Shown: positions 7,453-16,979 of the stretch, piece after piece
Layout: each line of letters begins with the position of its first letter
Position numbering within the stretch: the first letter of the stretch is position 1
DNA from: a virus
Length of the DNA stretch: 33,037 nt
IMG/VR virus record: IMGVR_UViG_3300043446_003778
Coordinates: 1-33,037 of that record
Strand: one strand, 5' to 3'
Made by a program: the position numbers and the translations under genes
Notes under the pieces: model-generated
Told to the model about the DNA's origin: nothing
The model's input: only the letters and a program-made list of their open reading frames with translations
Database searches by the model: none

Positions 7453-8664
7453 ATGGCTGTAACCTCCGACATCCCGTTCGCGTTCTCTGCTCAATCCTTT
7501 AGCGGCGGACAAACGCTTGGTGTTGGCCGTGGCGATACTTGGCGCATTCGCATCACCGGACAGGGCGCAACCGACGACAGACTCAAGTTGGATTTTGTCG
7601 ACAACGGCAGCAACACCGTCTTGGCGGCAGGCGATGTCATCGGCTCTGCCCCGCTGTCAGCTATCGCGTTGAACAACCGCGTGTATTACATCAGCGGCAA
7701 CACGCTGTATTTTTCCGCCCTTGGCGACCCGACACAATTCGAGACCCAGGGCATCGGTGCTGGCTTCATCGACATGAGCAACAACTTTGCTCAAGCTGAA
7801 CCCCTCACGGGCATTGCGTCCTACCAAGGCAAGCTGGCTATCTTCGCCCGCAATAGCGCACAGATCTGGCAGATCAGCCCAGACCCTGCTGGGTTTGCCC
7901 AGATACAAGTCCTGCCGAACACCGGCACGATGGCATCGAAGTCGGTCAAGAGCATCGGCGACCTCGACGTGATCTACCTGTACGACACGGGTATCCGTTC
8001 CCTGCGGGTTCGGGACAGCAGCCTGAACGCGGTGCTGGTCGACGTTGGAACTCCGATAGACACGCTCGTGCAGGACGCGCTCTCGGGGGCTACGAGCTAC
8101 GCCAAGTCCACGGCTTGCGCCGTGGTCGAGCCGACGGGCGGGCGGTACTGGCTGTACCTCGACGGAACAATCTACGTCCTCTCGTACTACCCCAGCGCGA
8201 AGATTGTGGCGTGGTCAACTTATCTGCCAACTTACCAAAGCGGCTCGGCTCAATACGAGTTTGTGCCAGCCAAGTTCGAGGTCTACAACAACCAAGTGTA
8301 CGCCACCGATAACGTCGCCTTGTTCACCTACGGCGGCACATCCGGCACTACCTATGACAACGCCGTCGCCACGGTGCAAGTACCGTTCTTCGACATGAAG
8401 CGGCCAGCGCACAACAAGACCGCCGGTGGGATCGATGTCGACCTTTCCGGCTCATGGAACGTCGCCTGTTCACCAGATTGGATTGACGACAACATGATCA
8501 CCGCCTTGCAGGCGCAATCTACTCCAACCTTCGACAAGGGTTGGATTCCGTTCAACGCTACCGGTACGCATTTCACGTTCTACGCGCAGACCACCGGCTC
8601 GACGGCGGCCAAGATTTCCCAGCTCACTCTGCATTACCAAACCAACGACTCCCCATTTGAATGA
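7453..8664 (+). CDS. tail nozzle protein, C-terminal beta-propeller part
   Basis: 403 residues. The sequence carries the familiar run of podovirus nozzle blades: LNNRVYYISGNTLYFSALGD (residues 74-93), AGFIDMSNNFAQAEPLTGIA, GKLAIFARNSAQIWQ, QVLPNTGTMASKSV, DVIYLYDTGIRSLRVRDSS, then GGRYWLYLDGTIYVLSYYP. In relatives known to me these blades are in the same chain as the NFNRGLD-type N-terminus, which here is in the previous ORF. The ATG at 7453 follows the previous stop by one base and lies in a different frame. Its role is the lower tail tube that closes the DNA channel. The end overlaps the next gene by ATGA. A stretch at about 7960-8210 is much more GC-rich than its flanks. Confidence 0.75.
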   Translation: MAVTSDIPFAFSAQSFSGGQTLGVGRGDTWRIRITGQGATDDRLKLDFVDNGSNTVLAAGDVIGSAPLSAIALNNRVYYISGNTLYFSALGDPTQFETQGIGAGFIDMSNNFAQAEPLTGIASYQGKLAIFARNSAQIWQISPDPAGFAQIQVLPNTGTMASKSVKSIGDLDVIYLYDTGIRSLRVRDSSLNAVLVDVGTPIDTLVQDALSGATSYAKSTACAVVEPTGGRYWLYLDGTIYVLSYYPSAKIVAWSTYLPTYQSGSAQYEFVPAKFEVYNNQVYATDNVALFTYGGTSGTTYDNAVATVQVPFFDMKRPAHNKTAGGIDVDLSGSWNVACSPDWIDDNMITALQAQSTPTFDKGWIPFNATGTHFTFYAQTTGSTAAKISQLTLHYQTNDSPFE

Positions 8665-9008
8665 TAAAGATTACCCCCATACGGACAACTGGCGGCGTGG
8701 ACGCTGTGCAAGCGGCAGCCCAGGCTGATGGTCATGTGCTAATCGCCCCGTCTCATGCCATATTAAAGGATGGCAAGATACTCGGCAGTTTGAGTATGAT
8801 TCCGACAGCGATGATCTGGATGCATACCAAGGATGCCAAGGCGCGGGACACGCTGGAACTGCAATCGTTTATCGAGAATCATTTCTCGGCCAACGGTGGG
8901 ACGGCCATGTGCCTTCCTTGTACAAAAGAATCGCCCTACTTCAGCGTGTTGTCGAAGCTCGGCTATGTGGACATCGGACAATTCAACCTATTTGTGAAAG
9001 GACTTTGA
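8661..9008 (+). CDS. small GNAT-like protein, T7 gp13-position
   Basis: 115 residues with a strand-helix pattern like a reduced acetyltransferase fold: GKILGSLSMIP (residues 38-48), a helix rich in Asp/Leu/Glu, then PYFSVLSKLGYVDIGQFNLFV, which resembles the C-terminal strands of GNAT proteins. No clear acetyl-CoA loop (QxxGxG/A) is visible, so catalysis is doubtful. Small proteins of this type lie between the nozzle and the internal virion proteins in T7-like gene orders, where T7 gp13 sits. It is coupled to the nozzle part by an ATGA overlap. Confidence is good that it is a real gene and low for fold and function. Confidence 0.5.
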   Translation: MIKITPIRTTGGVDAVQAAAQADGHVLIAPSHAILKDGKILGSLSMIPTAMIWMHTKDAKARDTLELQSFIENHFSANGGTAMCLPCTKESPYFSVLSKLGYVDIGQFNLFVKGL

Positions 9009-9009
9009 T

Positions 9010-9621
9010 ATGTGTTTTGGAGGCGGCGGTGACGGTGGAGCAAGAGCGCGTCAGCTCGAACAAGAAGCAAAAATCAAGGCGGCGACAGAGGACATCAACA
9101 AGGTGTTCGCTGGTTACGGCCCTGCGTTCTATGCCCAGCGGGCAAAGGACTACGAGAATTACGCACTGCCCGAGCTGGCTCGTCAATTCGGCCAGCAGCA
9201 GAAGCAAGCCACCTACAAGCTGGCAGGCAGCGGCCTCGGCAAATCAAGTGCCGCCCGTGATCTGAACCAGCAATTGCAGTTCACCAAGTCGCAGCAGCAG
9301 CAGAACATCGCCAATGCCGCGATGGGGCAGGCCAATCAGCTCAAGCAGCAGATGGCACAGCAGCAGCAGGGGCTTATCAGCCAGGCCAACATGGCATCCG
9401 ATCCCGCCAGTATCGCCAACGCAGCCCTGACCACGGCATCGACGTACGCTGCGCCATCCGCGTTTGCACCCATCGGCGACTTGTTCAGCAACTTCGCCAA
9501 CCAATACCTGACGCGGCAGAATGCGTTCATGTATGGCGGTCAACCCACCCAACAAGGCGGGATGAACTTTAACCTCGGCACGAACTACGGAGTGCCTTCA
9601 ATGCTCAACGTCAAACGATAA
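9010..9621 (+). CDS. internal virion protein, T7 gp14-like
   Basis: 203 residues with a clear ribosome site (AAAGGA, about 10 bases before the ATG). The N-terminal MCFGGGGDGG followed by a long Lys/Glu/Ala helix, then YENYALPELARQFGQQQKQATYKLAGSGLGKSSAARD (with YALPEL and LAGSGLGKSS), matches the podovirus internal virion / ejection protein pattern of T7 gp14 relatives. The middle (about residues 95-125) is very rich in Gln and likely helical. These proteins leave the capsid with the DNA and form part of the trans-envelope channel. The gene lies directly before a second protein with a similar MC-start. Confidence 0.65.
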   Translation: MCFGGGGDGGARARQLEQEAKIKAATEDINKVFAGYGPAFYAQRAKDYENYALPELARQFGQQQKQATYKLAGSGLGKSSAARDLNQQLQFTKSQQQQNIANAAMGQANQLKQQMAQQQQGLISQANMASDPASIANAALTTASTYAAPSAFAPIGDLFSNFANQYLTRQNAFMYGGQPTQQGGMNFNLGTNYGVPSMLNVKR

Positions 9622-9623
9622 CT

Positions 9624-10388
9624 ATGTGTACCGGACTCGAATGGTTAGCCATAGCAGGCAGTCTTGGCGGCACCGGCCTCAGCATGGCTGGACAACAACA
9701 GGCGGCCAGTGCCATGCGTTCCAAGCAGGCAGCCGAAGCAGCCCGCCAAGCGGAGTACAGCAAGCAGGCGCAACAGCAGTTGGCTGAATCAATCGCCAAG
9801 ACCCGCCCCGAAGAACGTGCCAAGCAGAAGGAAGAAGGCACACAGAAAGCCTTGAGCGAATACGCCAAGGTGCAAGCTATCCCATTGTCGGTCTCCAGCG
9901 CAGCCAGCGATGCTGGGCCGATCAAAGCCAACATTGTCGACCCCGTCTCGGCGGCACGGCAATCCATGTCGAACGCGGCAGCCGCACCGATGCAAGGCTG
10001 GGATGAAGCAACGCTCCAGCAATGGCTAAAAGATATGCAAGCCAAGTCCGCCTTGGGGCAGATTTCAAGTCGCGCCCAAGCCTCTGCCAATGTGTTGCCC
10101 ATCGAGATGCAGGCCGCCCAACACGCCGGTGATGCACTCAGCGGCATCGGTTCATTGCTATCCACCGGCAGTGGATTGCTTGGCCTTTACGGTGCGACAC
10201 AAGCTCCGGCGGCAGCAGCAGCTCGGGCAGCAGGCCAACGTGCAGCTCAATCAGCAGCGAAACAAGCGATTACTCGCGGATTGTTTGGGGCGGTTAGTCC
10301 GATGCTTTCTCCTGTCGGGGATGTGTATAACTATGGAGTTAGTGGGTACAATTATTTGAAACCGTTTTTGAAACCGTATTTACCTTAA
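9624..10388 (+). CDS. putative internal virion / ejection protein
   Basis: 254 residues. It begins MCTGLEWLAIAGSLGGTGLSM, a short hydrophobic Gly/Ala stretch typical of phage ejection proteins that insert into membranes. A long Ala/Gln/Lys coiled coil follows (about residues 23-80), then a Gly/Ala-rich second half with a further hydrophobic stretch (GIGSLLSTGSGLLGLYG, about 174-190). The end (YNYLKPFLKPYLP) is aromatic and Pro-rich. No ribosome site is evident. The neighbours on both sides also look like ejection proteins. It was probably recruited as a second gp14- or gp15-type component. Confidence 0.55.
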   Translation: MCTGLEWLAIAGSLGGTGLSMAGQQQAASAMRSKQAAEAARQAEYSKQAQQQLAESIAKTRPEERAKQKEEGTQKALSEYAKVQAIPLSVSSAASDAGPIKANIVDPVSAARQSMSNAAAAPMQGWDEATLQQWLKDMQAKSALGQISSRAQASANVLPIEMQAAQHAGDALSGIGSLLSTGSGLLGLYGATQAPAAAAARAAGQRAAQSAAKQAITRGLFGAVSPMLSPVGDVYNYGVSGYNYLKPFLKPYLP

Positions 10389-10394
10389 AAATTT

Positions 10395-11273
10395 ATGGCT
10401 ATCGGATATTCACCTTGGACGGACGCAGCAGCCTATGGCAGGGGTCTAGGTTCTGCGCTGGGACAAATCTTAATGGAGCAACCGCAGCGGGCGTATCAGT
10501 TGCGCTTGCAGCAGGAGCAGGCTGCCCGTCAGGCGGCGGCATTGCCGTTGCAGATGGAATACCAGCGTTCACGCATTGCTGCGGAGCAGGCAGCGAGGGA
10601 TTACAACTTGGCTAGGATAAAGCACCTTAGTGATACCAAACAAGTAACACCGACGTTGCACAATGTACCAGAAGTGGGAGGCGCACAATACAACAAAGAT
10701 ACTAGAAAATGGGAAGTTGTTTTGCCTATCCCGCCAAAAACGCCACCGATCAAGCAACCTACGACAGGAGACACGTCTGCCATTCAGCGCAATGTGCGTG
10801 GTTTAGTGAACCAAGAAGCAGTAGGTCAAGGCATCGATTTAAAGGAAACCCCAGTCATGGTCGATCCCAGCGTACTGACCGAAGGGTTCAAATTGTTCAG
10901 CAGCGCGTTGCAAACCGAAGGCAATTCTATGGCTGGGATAGAATCGGTTTTGAATGAGCTTGAACCGCGCTTGCAGTTCAATCCAAACGTGGTGACAAAT
11001 CGGACAGTAATTCCTGCCGTGCGTGGTTTGTTTGGACGAACCACTCCCGCCCAAACCAATGAGACTTACACGACTAATGCGTACATTGCCAAATTGCTAC
11101 CGCAGTTACTAGCATCGACCAATGCGCCTGCGACCAATGCGCCTGCGACGGTAATGCCTAAATCGACTGCATCTCTGCCACCTCCAGAGCAACGGCCTAA
11201 AGGATTTAACTGGACTACCTCAAAAGGTACGTTTGTTTGGAATGGAACAGGTTGGGATGCTGTGACACAATAA
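10395..11273 (+). CDS. putative internal virion protein, Gln/Ala coiled coil
   Basis: 292 residues. The N-terminal SPWTDAAAYGRGLGSALGQIL and the following Gln/Ala/Arg helix (about residues 28-75) resemble other small podovirus internal proteins. The middle is less regular, and near residues 243-251 a short NAPAT tandem repeat is visible (DNA 11,126-11,155). The last 20 residues (FNWTTSKGTFVWNGTGWDAV) form an aromatic beta hairpin of the kind found at the end of phage structural proteins. The leader is A/T-rich (TTAAAAATTT before ATG) with no Shine-Dalgarno. The family is not recognised; the role is inferred from its place before the large ejection protein. Confidence 0.5.
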   Translation: MAIGYSPWTDAAAYGRGLGSALGQILMEQPQRAYQLRLQQEQAARQAAALPLQMEYQRSRIAAEQAARDYNLARIKHLSDTKQVTPTLHNVPEVGGAQYNKDTRKWEVVLPIPPKTPPIKQPTTGDTSAIQRNVRGLVNQEAVGQGIDLKETPVMVDPSVLTEGFKLFSSALQTEGNSMAGIESVLNELEPRLQFNPNVVTNRTVIPAVRGLFGRTTPAQTNETYTTNAYIAKLLPQLLASTNAPATNAPATVMPKSTASLPPPEQRPKGFNWTTSKGTFVWNGTGWDAVTQ

Positions 11274-11277
11274 CCCC

Positions 11278-14200
11278 ATGAATGATCTTGAAATTGGACT
11301 TCCTAGTACTGGGTTAAGCGACGCAGACATAGGCTTGCCAGTTGCTACCAGCATCCGCCGTACTGGCCTCAGCGATGCCGACATAGGCATAGCAGTTTCT
11401 CCGGCTGCCCCTGCGGAATTAAAAACATGGTCGCCCACGATGATGCAACGCTTGCAGGAAGCATTGCCTTCTGTGTTCGGGCCGACACAACAACCTGTAG
11501 TTGGTGGGCCGCGTGGGGCTGTCCCGGTATTAAGTGCGTTGACTGAGTCGCTGGCTAAAGGGCCGCCAAAAGAAGTTACGCAAGCCGTAGGTAAATTTTT
11601 AGTCGATTCTCCGCTTTTATCTACGATGAGAGACGAGCCTTTTGCTTTCCGGACTCATGCCTTGTCCGCCCAAGATGTGATCAACATGGGCAAACAACCG
11701 CCAACACAGACAGAACAACCGATGTCGCCGTTTCAACGTGGAGCGGCAAGCGCAATCAGCGAAGTGCTTGGCTTGGCATCACCGTTCAACATTGCACTTG
11801 GTGGTGGGTTATCCGAAATTGGCGCGATTGCAAAAGCGGGACAAGTAATTGGTGCTACTGCCGAGGCACAAAAAGCGGCACAGTTAGCCCAAGGCGCAAA
11901 AGCCGCAGCCGAAACTTACTTCTTCATGGAAGGTTTGAAAGGGCTTGGGCAGTCCTACGAAACAGCAACATCCGGTCAGCAATTATCGCCCGAACAAAAA
12001 GGGCAGCTTGCCGCACAGACACTTTTGTCTGGATTGATGGTTTACGCGCCAGTGGCAGAATTACGAGCTTCACAAGGTATTAAGCCTACAGGTGTCAAAC
12101 CTCAGATGACTCAATTGACTCCGTTGGAAGAATACATGGTCCGTAAAGGACGTCCGCCTGGGCCTCCTGCGGCGTTGCTGCCTGCGCCGGAAGGTATTTC
12201 TTTGGGCAAGATGCCCATCCGCCAGCAAGGGCCGTTCGTCGGAGAAGTCACCGGCCCTGTCTCCATTGCGCCTACGCAGCAACCATTCTCGCAAGCGGTC
12301 ATCACACCTACGCGTGAGATGATTGAGATGCAGTTACGCCGCCCAGAAGGACAAGTCCCTGAAGGCGCAATTCCTCCGCGTACACGCGCTCCGTTCGAGA
12401 CGCCCATCATCGGTGGGAAGGCCGCACCGCAGCCGTTCTCCGTGAACGTCGGGCAGGCGATAGCCGAGGCTTTGGGCAGGGAGCAACTCCAACCGCCCGT
12501 GCCAGTCGAACGCGGGACGGTACGCGCCGAACCGGCGGGGGGTCAGGTTTCCTTCGCAGCACCCGCCGAAGGCGGGGCGATACCCTCGGCCAGACAGACA
12601 GCCGTCGAGCAACCGCAACCGTCTCCTGCCGCAGGCCGAGTCATGTCCGGTGTCGATCCTACCGAATACATCAAGGCTTTGCGTCCCGCGTTGCGTTTGA
12701 TGAGTGGTACAGTCGTCGAAGGCAAACAGGGGCAATCTCATAATGATATAATCCGCGAGAACAACATCAGCCCAGACAACATCGACTCGCGGGTCTTTGT
12801 CAAAGCCGGTGACAAGACTCCAATCTCCCGCGAAGAAGCGGCAAAGTTAACTCAACTACCAACCAGCGAACCAGGCCGTCTGCATTCCAGCGACCTAGCG
12901 AAAGGACAAGATGCCAGCGCAATACGAAGCAATCAGGGACAGCCTTCTCCGGAAGGGGTACAAATCCAAGGACGCGAAGAAAATCGCGGCGGCAACCTAC
13001 AACAAGCAGCAGGGGCGCAAGAAGCACCCGCGTTACCTCAAGCCGGGGATGTAGGCAAACCAGATTGGGAACTCTATAGCGAAGAGCTTCGCGGCAATCT
13101 GGAATCATTCTCGCCTGCCCGCCATACCGGACAGATCAATTATGATATGATGGACGTGGCGGATTCTTTTGTGCAATACGCCGAAGCAAATGCCAAAGGT
13201 CGACCATTGACCGAGGTTGTCCGCGAGTTTGCCAAGTCGGCAGAAGGCACACCCAAGCAACTGCGTCAGCTTAAGGCATCGGTCAAGAGCATCGAAGACG
13301 CTAAGTTTGATTTCAGCACAAAACCTGAATCCGCCCGCCTCTATCCGCAAGCCGGGGATGTAGGCAAACCGGAGACAATGTCCGTTGGCGAACGTAGATC
13401 TCAAGCTTACGAAGGATTCAAATCTAGGTATCCAGAATCGCAAGCAGTCATGGTGAATGGTCGCCTTTACTCACCCGAAGCGAGGCAGATGTTGCAAGGC
13501 TTGCAAGAAGGCAAACCTTTGGATCGTGAAAAATTTGATGCCGTAATTAAACGCGATTTACCTTGGGATACAAAAATAGAAACGCCAACACAAAAATCAT
13601 TGCCTTCCAAAGAAACCATACTGAACGCTGTTACCAAAGATAAAGCTCCACGAGTAATGACAGCGGACACAATCCCAGCTGGTACAAAAATTACTTCCCG
13701 TCAAGATGTGCCAGCAATGCGGGATCATGGTATTGGGGTGGTGACGGTGGATTCGCCGTTAGGGAAACATTACGAAGCTGCTTTTGTCATCGACAATCCC
13801 GAACTAAAACCGACTGCCGGAATGGAAAAAGCTGGATTGCGTATTGGGGCAGGCAAAGAAAAAGAACCTACTATAGTTATACGCGGGACAAAAGCAGCTG
13901 ATCAAAGTCTGCCTAAAGATTTGGATACATGGACGCAAGCTGGGTACAACCCTGACCGGCATTCGTATATGTATGACCGGGCGACTGGAGAACCTATACT
14001 TTCAGGCAGTAAAGCAGTACAAATAGGGAACAGCATATTTGTCAAAGACCCTGTGCATGGCCCAGCCTCCGCCCGCGTCTACAGCGGCATCCCCATGCTG
14101 CCGAAGGAACACTTCGATAAAGCCATCGAGCGCATCAAGATTTTGGCGACAGGTACTATCGATGACTTCAAACGCCGTGGTACAAAGCAAGAACTATCGA

Positions 14201-16593
14201 TGCTCGACAATCGCATCGGCAACATTGCTAACACGGTTGCAACCCAGAATGCCAACACCATCAGCGGCCCGTTAAAGCGCACGTTCGGCAAACAAGAAAA
14301 ATTGGCTGATGTGGCGTTGTCGTTGGTGCGTGAAGTGGGTGAGGACAAAGCCAAGCTACAACAGCAACTCAATGACACTGCCACCAAGTTCACCGGCAAA
14401 CAACCAGCAGCCGAACGCTTGTGGAAACAGGCTGCTGAATTTGCGTTGAAAAATTTCGACCAGTTGCGTCCGTTGTCGGAGCAATACAAAGCCATCATGG
14501 ACATGACGCAGAAGCGTCAGCTTCAGGAAGGCTCGAACATCCCGTACCGGCAGAACTATGTCGAGCATCTGTTCCAAGATGAAGGTGGTTTGTTTGAACC
14601 GAGTTCAGGTGGAACTGGCGGTGGTGCTAAAAAGGCCAGAACCTACGACACGTTCTTTGACCGTATTGCCGATGGCAATGACCCAGTCAACATGACCTCT
14701 ACCGTGTTGATGAAGGATGCCATCGCCAAAGCACAACGGCAAATAGTGCAGCCTAGTCTGTACATCAAGACGATGTCCAAGGCCAACGACCCCATCAACG
14801 GTAAGCCGGTGATGATGCCGCTGACCGAGCAGATTCCGTTTGATCCAGCCAAACCAGCCCCTGCTGGGTACACTCTCGGCAAAGACCTGCTCGGCAACAA
14901 AGTGTGGGAACGCTCCAACATGGACTCCATCACACGCGGCCCAGGATTGCCGACTGATGTTCGCCCGCCAAAAGGCTACCTTGAAGTCAACGTGCGCGGA
15001 AAGAAGGCACTGGTTCAGGAAGCATATAAGCCATTGGTCGATGCGTTGAACGATACGTCGTGGTTTGATCGCAGTCGTCTGGGGAAGGCAACCACCAGCT
15101 ATGCGGGGGTCGCCAAACACGTTGACTTCTTGTTCGATGTGTTGCACCTGACTCGTATGTGGAAAGTGGCGGCGGGCATAAAACGCAATTTGTTTGTCAG
15201 CCCAACGAAAGGGCTGTACACTTTGGACTACACCCCTGGTGAACTACGCGCCAAAGCGGCAGCCGGTGAGATAAACCCAGCAGACTTGCCAGAATTGTTG
15301 CGGCGGCGAGACATCAACATGAAACTGTTGTCTGAAGGGTTTAATCCTGGCCGTGCGGCTGATGCGTTGCACCAGCATCTGTTAGACAAAATGTGGATTA
15401 CTGGGCCTGTTCAGCACTACATCTTCAACGTGTTTTCTCGTGGAGCAATGGCAGAAGTCGGTCCTGTGGTTTATGATCGCATCCGCGCACAGAATCCGAC
15501 GTGGACGGAACGGCAGGTGTTACAACAGGCCGCCAAGGATTTGAATCTTGAGTTCCGTAACGTAGGCAGCGAAGGATTCTTCAAATCAAAAACAGGCAAT
15601 GACATGATGCGTATCTTTATAGCTGCCCCGCGTTGGACAATGGGGACGATTGCCCGTGAATCTAAGGCGCTGGCAGGATTCCCTGTCGGTGTTTACAAGA
15701 CCGGCAAGACACTGGTCACTGAAGGAAAATTTCGTCCTCAGTTTAACACACATACATCCAGCATCGCCACTGTGTTGCTGGGGCAGTTGATTGCCAACCA
15801 GATCATCAACATCGCCACTACCGGACACACCACGTTCGAAAACGACGACGAGCATAAATTCTCGGCTGATCTCGGCAATGGCAAATGGCTTGGCCTGACC
15901 GAGGGCGGACTTGAAGCGACCAGTCGCATCATGGATGTGATTGAAAAGAACTCGACTTGGCTAGAAGCAGGAAAAGCGTTTGTCGGTCCAAAGTTATCAG
16001 TGCCAGCCAGAGCGGCGGCTACGGCAGTGACCGGCCAAGAATATGGACTCACCGGCCCGCTTATCCCTAAAGAAGAGGTTGGTAAAAAAGCCATCGGCAA
16101 ATTGCTGCCCGATCCAATCATTTTTCAAACCATCCGTAAAAAAGGAATTAAGGAAGCTGCGTTATCCGCATTGGAACTAGCGGGCAAACCAGAGGCGATA
16201 GCCAATCAGAAAACCTTGCAAGCGGTCAGCCGCTGGAAACAAGAAACCAAGATCCCCGAGCGCGAAGGTAAGTTTCCTGTATCCAGCTATGCTGCCCTCA
16301 CCAAGGCATTGCGCGACGGGGATACCGTGGCAGCGCAGGAGGAATACGCCAAGTTCACCACACCCGATGAAAAAGAACTGGCAGATCGTTACTACAAGAA
16401 CTACCAAGACCACGCGTTCACCGGCAGCGCAAAACACGAGAAGCAATACAAGGCATACATCGCCAATAAGCCTGCCTTAAAAAAAGCCTACGATGATGCG
16501 ATGGCGAGCAACAAATCCGTCAGCGAAAACTTCTTCAAGCTGCAAGGCAAAGCATTGCCCAAGAAGGGCAAAACGCCTACTGTATTCTTGTGA
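11278..16593 (+). CDS. large internal virion / DNA-ejection protein (T7 gp16-position)
   Basis: 1,771 residues, the largest gene here. The N-terminus has two copies of TGLSDADIG (residues 11-19 and 29-37). The first ~700 residues are Pro/Gln/Ala-rich and low in complexity, with short helices and a repeated QAGDVGKP segment. From about residue 950 the sequence becomes a long, mostly helical globular part (for example RLGKATTSYAGVAKHVDFLF and IAAPRWTMGTIARESKAL). This part resembles the C-terminal regions of giant phage 'polyvalent' or internal proteins that act on host entry. No lytic transglycosylase or protease motif could be seen. Size and order (gp14-like proteins, then this) match T7 gp16, but sequence similarity to gp16 is not claimed. 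Its stop overlaps the next start (GTGA). Confidence 0.6.
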   Translation: MNDLEIGLPSTGLSDADIGLPVATSIRRTGLSDADIGIAVSPAAPAELKTWSPTMMQRLQEALPSVFGPTQQPVVGGPRGAVPVLSALTESLAKGPPKEVTQAVGKFLVDSPLLSTMRDEPFAFRTHALSAQDVINMGKQPPTQTEQPMSPFQRGAASAISEVLGLASPFNIALGGGLSEIGAIAKAGQVIGATAEAQKAAQLAQGAKAAAETYFFMEGLKGLGQSYETATSGQQLSPEQKGQLAAQTLLSGLMVYAPVAELRASQGIKPTGVKPQMTQLTPLEEYMVRKGRPPGPPAALLPAPEGISLGKMPIRQQGPFVGEVTGPVSIAPTQQPFSQAVITPTREMIEMQLRRPEGQVPEGAIPPRTRAPFETPIIGGKAAPQPFSVNVGQAIAEALGREQLQPPVPVERGTVRAEPAGGQVSFAAPAEGGAIPSARQTAVEQPQPSPAAGRVMSGVDPTEYIKALRPALRLMSGTVVEGKQGQSHNDIIRENNISPDNIDSRVFVKAGDKTPISREEAAKLTQLPTSEPGRLHSSDLAKGQDASAIRSNQGQPSPEGVQIQGREENRGGNLQQAAGAQEAPALPQAGDVGKPDWELYSEELRGNLESFSPARHTGQINYDMMDVADSFVQYAEANAKGRPLTEVVREFAKSAEGTPKQLRQLKASVKSIEDAKFDFSTKPESARLYPQAGDVGKPETMSVGERRSQAYEGFKSRYPESQAVMVNGRLYSPEARQMLQGLQEGKPLDREKFDAVIKRDLPWDTKIETPTQKSLPSKETILNAVTKDKAPRVMTADTIPAGTKITSRQDVPAMRDHGIGVVTVDSPLGKHYEAAFVIDNPELKPTAGMEKAGLRIGAGKEKEPTIVIRGTKAADQSLPKDLDTWTQAGYNPDRHSYMYDRATGEPILSGSKAVQIGNSIFVKDPVHGPASARVYSGIPMLPKEHFDKAIERIKILATGTIDDFKRRGTKQELSMLDNRIGNIANTVATQNANTISGPLKRTFGKQEKLADVALSLVREVGEDKAKLQQQLNDTATKFTGKQPAAERLWKQAAEFALKNFDQLRPLSEQYKAIMDMTQKRQLQEGSNIPYRQNYVEHLFQDEGGLFEPSSGGTGGGAKKARTYDTFFDRIADGNDPVNMTSTVLMKDAIAKAQRQIVQPSLYIKTMSKANDPINGKPVMMPLTEQIPFDPAKPAPAGYTLGKDLLGNKVWERSNMDSITRGPGLPTDVRPPKGYLEVNVRGKKALVQEAYKPLVDALNDTSWFDRSRLGKATTSYAGVAKHVDFLFDVLHLTRMWKVAAGIKRNLFVSPTKGLYTLDYTPGELRAKAAAGEINPADLPELLRRRDINMKLLSEGFNPGRAADALHQHLLDKMWITGPVQHYIFNVFSRGAMAEVGPVVYDRIRAQNPTWTERQVLQQAAKDLNLEFRNVGSEGFFKSKTGNDMMRIFIAAPRWTMGTIARESKALAGFPVGVYKTGKTLVTEGKFRPQFNTHTSSIATVLLGQLIANQIINIATTGHTTFENDDEHKFSADLGNGKWLGLTEGGLEATSRIMDVIEKNSTWLEAGKAFVGPKLSVPARAAATAVTGQEYGLTGPLIPKEEVGKKAIGKLLPDPIIFQTIRKKGIKEAALSALELAGKPEAIANQKTLQAVSRWKQETKIPEREGKFPVSSYAALTKALRDGDTVAAQEEYAKFTTPDEKELADRYYKNYQDHAFTGSAKHEKQYKAYIANKPALKKAYDDAMASNKSVSENFFKLQGKALPKKGKTPTVFL
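13039..13061 (+). repeat. direct repeat copy A (23 bp) in the large ejection-protein gene
   Basis: An exact 23-base match to 13348-13370, encoding QAGDVGKP in the same frame. The copies are 309 bases apart (103 codons), so a segment may have been duplicated or be exchangeable by recombination. Confidence 0.8.
13348..13370 (+). repeat. direct repeat copy B (23 bp) in the large ejection-protein gene
   Basis: Second exact copy of the 23-base sequence at 13039-13061. Both encode QAGDVGKP, flanked by unrelated residues, which suggests a linker between interchangeable modules. Confidence 0.8.
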
Positions 16594-16979
16594 ACATCAA
16601 GATCGACATCATCGACCACAAGAAGCAACGCTACGACACCGTAGGCGATTGGTATTACGATGCCAACGGTACGTTGCACATCCATGTGTCCAAGCTGGCT
16701 GATGGTCGGCATGAGCATTTGGTCGCAATCCACGAACTCGTCGAGGCTTTGCTCTGCGAAGAAGCTGGTGTCGATGAGGAGGATGTGACAGCGTTCGACT
16801 TGGTCTATGAAGCCAACCGCAAGGCGGGCGACACATCTGAACCCGGCGACAGCGTGGCTGCGCCTTACTACAAACAACATCAAATCGCCACGGGCATGGA
16901 GAAAATCCTCGCTGCCCAGATGCACGTCGATTGGAACAGTTACGAGAGGGACATCAACCAACTTGTATGGAAGACCTGA
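16590..16979 (+). CDS. small protein with HExxE motif, unknown
   Basis: 129 residues from GTG 16590, overlapping the previous stop (GTGA). The first 40 residues form beta strands (KIDIIDHKKQRYDTVGDWYY, TLHIHVSKL). A helix then carries HLVAIHELVEALLCEEAGV, with His74/Glu75 and Glu78 in an HExxE pattern. An acidic segment (DEEDVTAFDLVYE) and further His residues follow. The motif could bind a metal ion, but it is not the full HExxH zinc-protease motif. Related short proteins occur in phages without assigned function. It is joined by a 13-base overlap to the ATP-grasp gene. Confidence 0.55.
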   Translation: MNIKIDIIDHKKQRYDTVGDWYYDANGTLHIHVSKLADGRHEHLVAIHELVEALLCEEAGVDEEDVTAFDLVYEANRKAGDTSEPGDSVAAPYYKQHQIATGMEKILAAQMHVDWNSYERDINQLVWKT

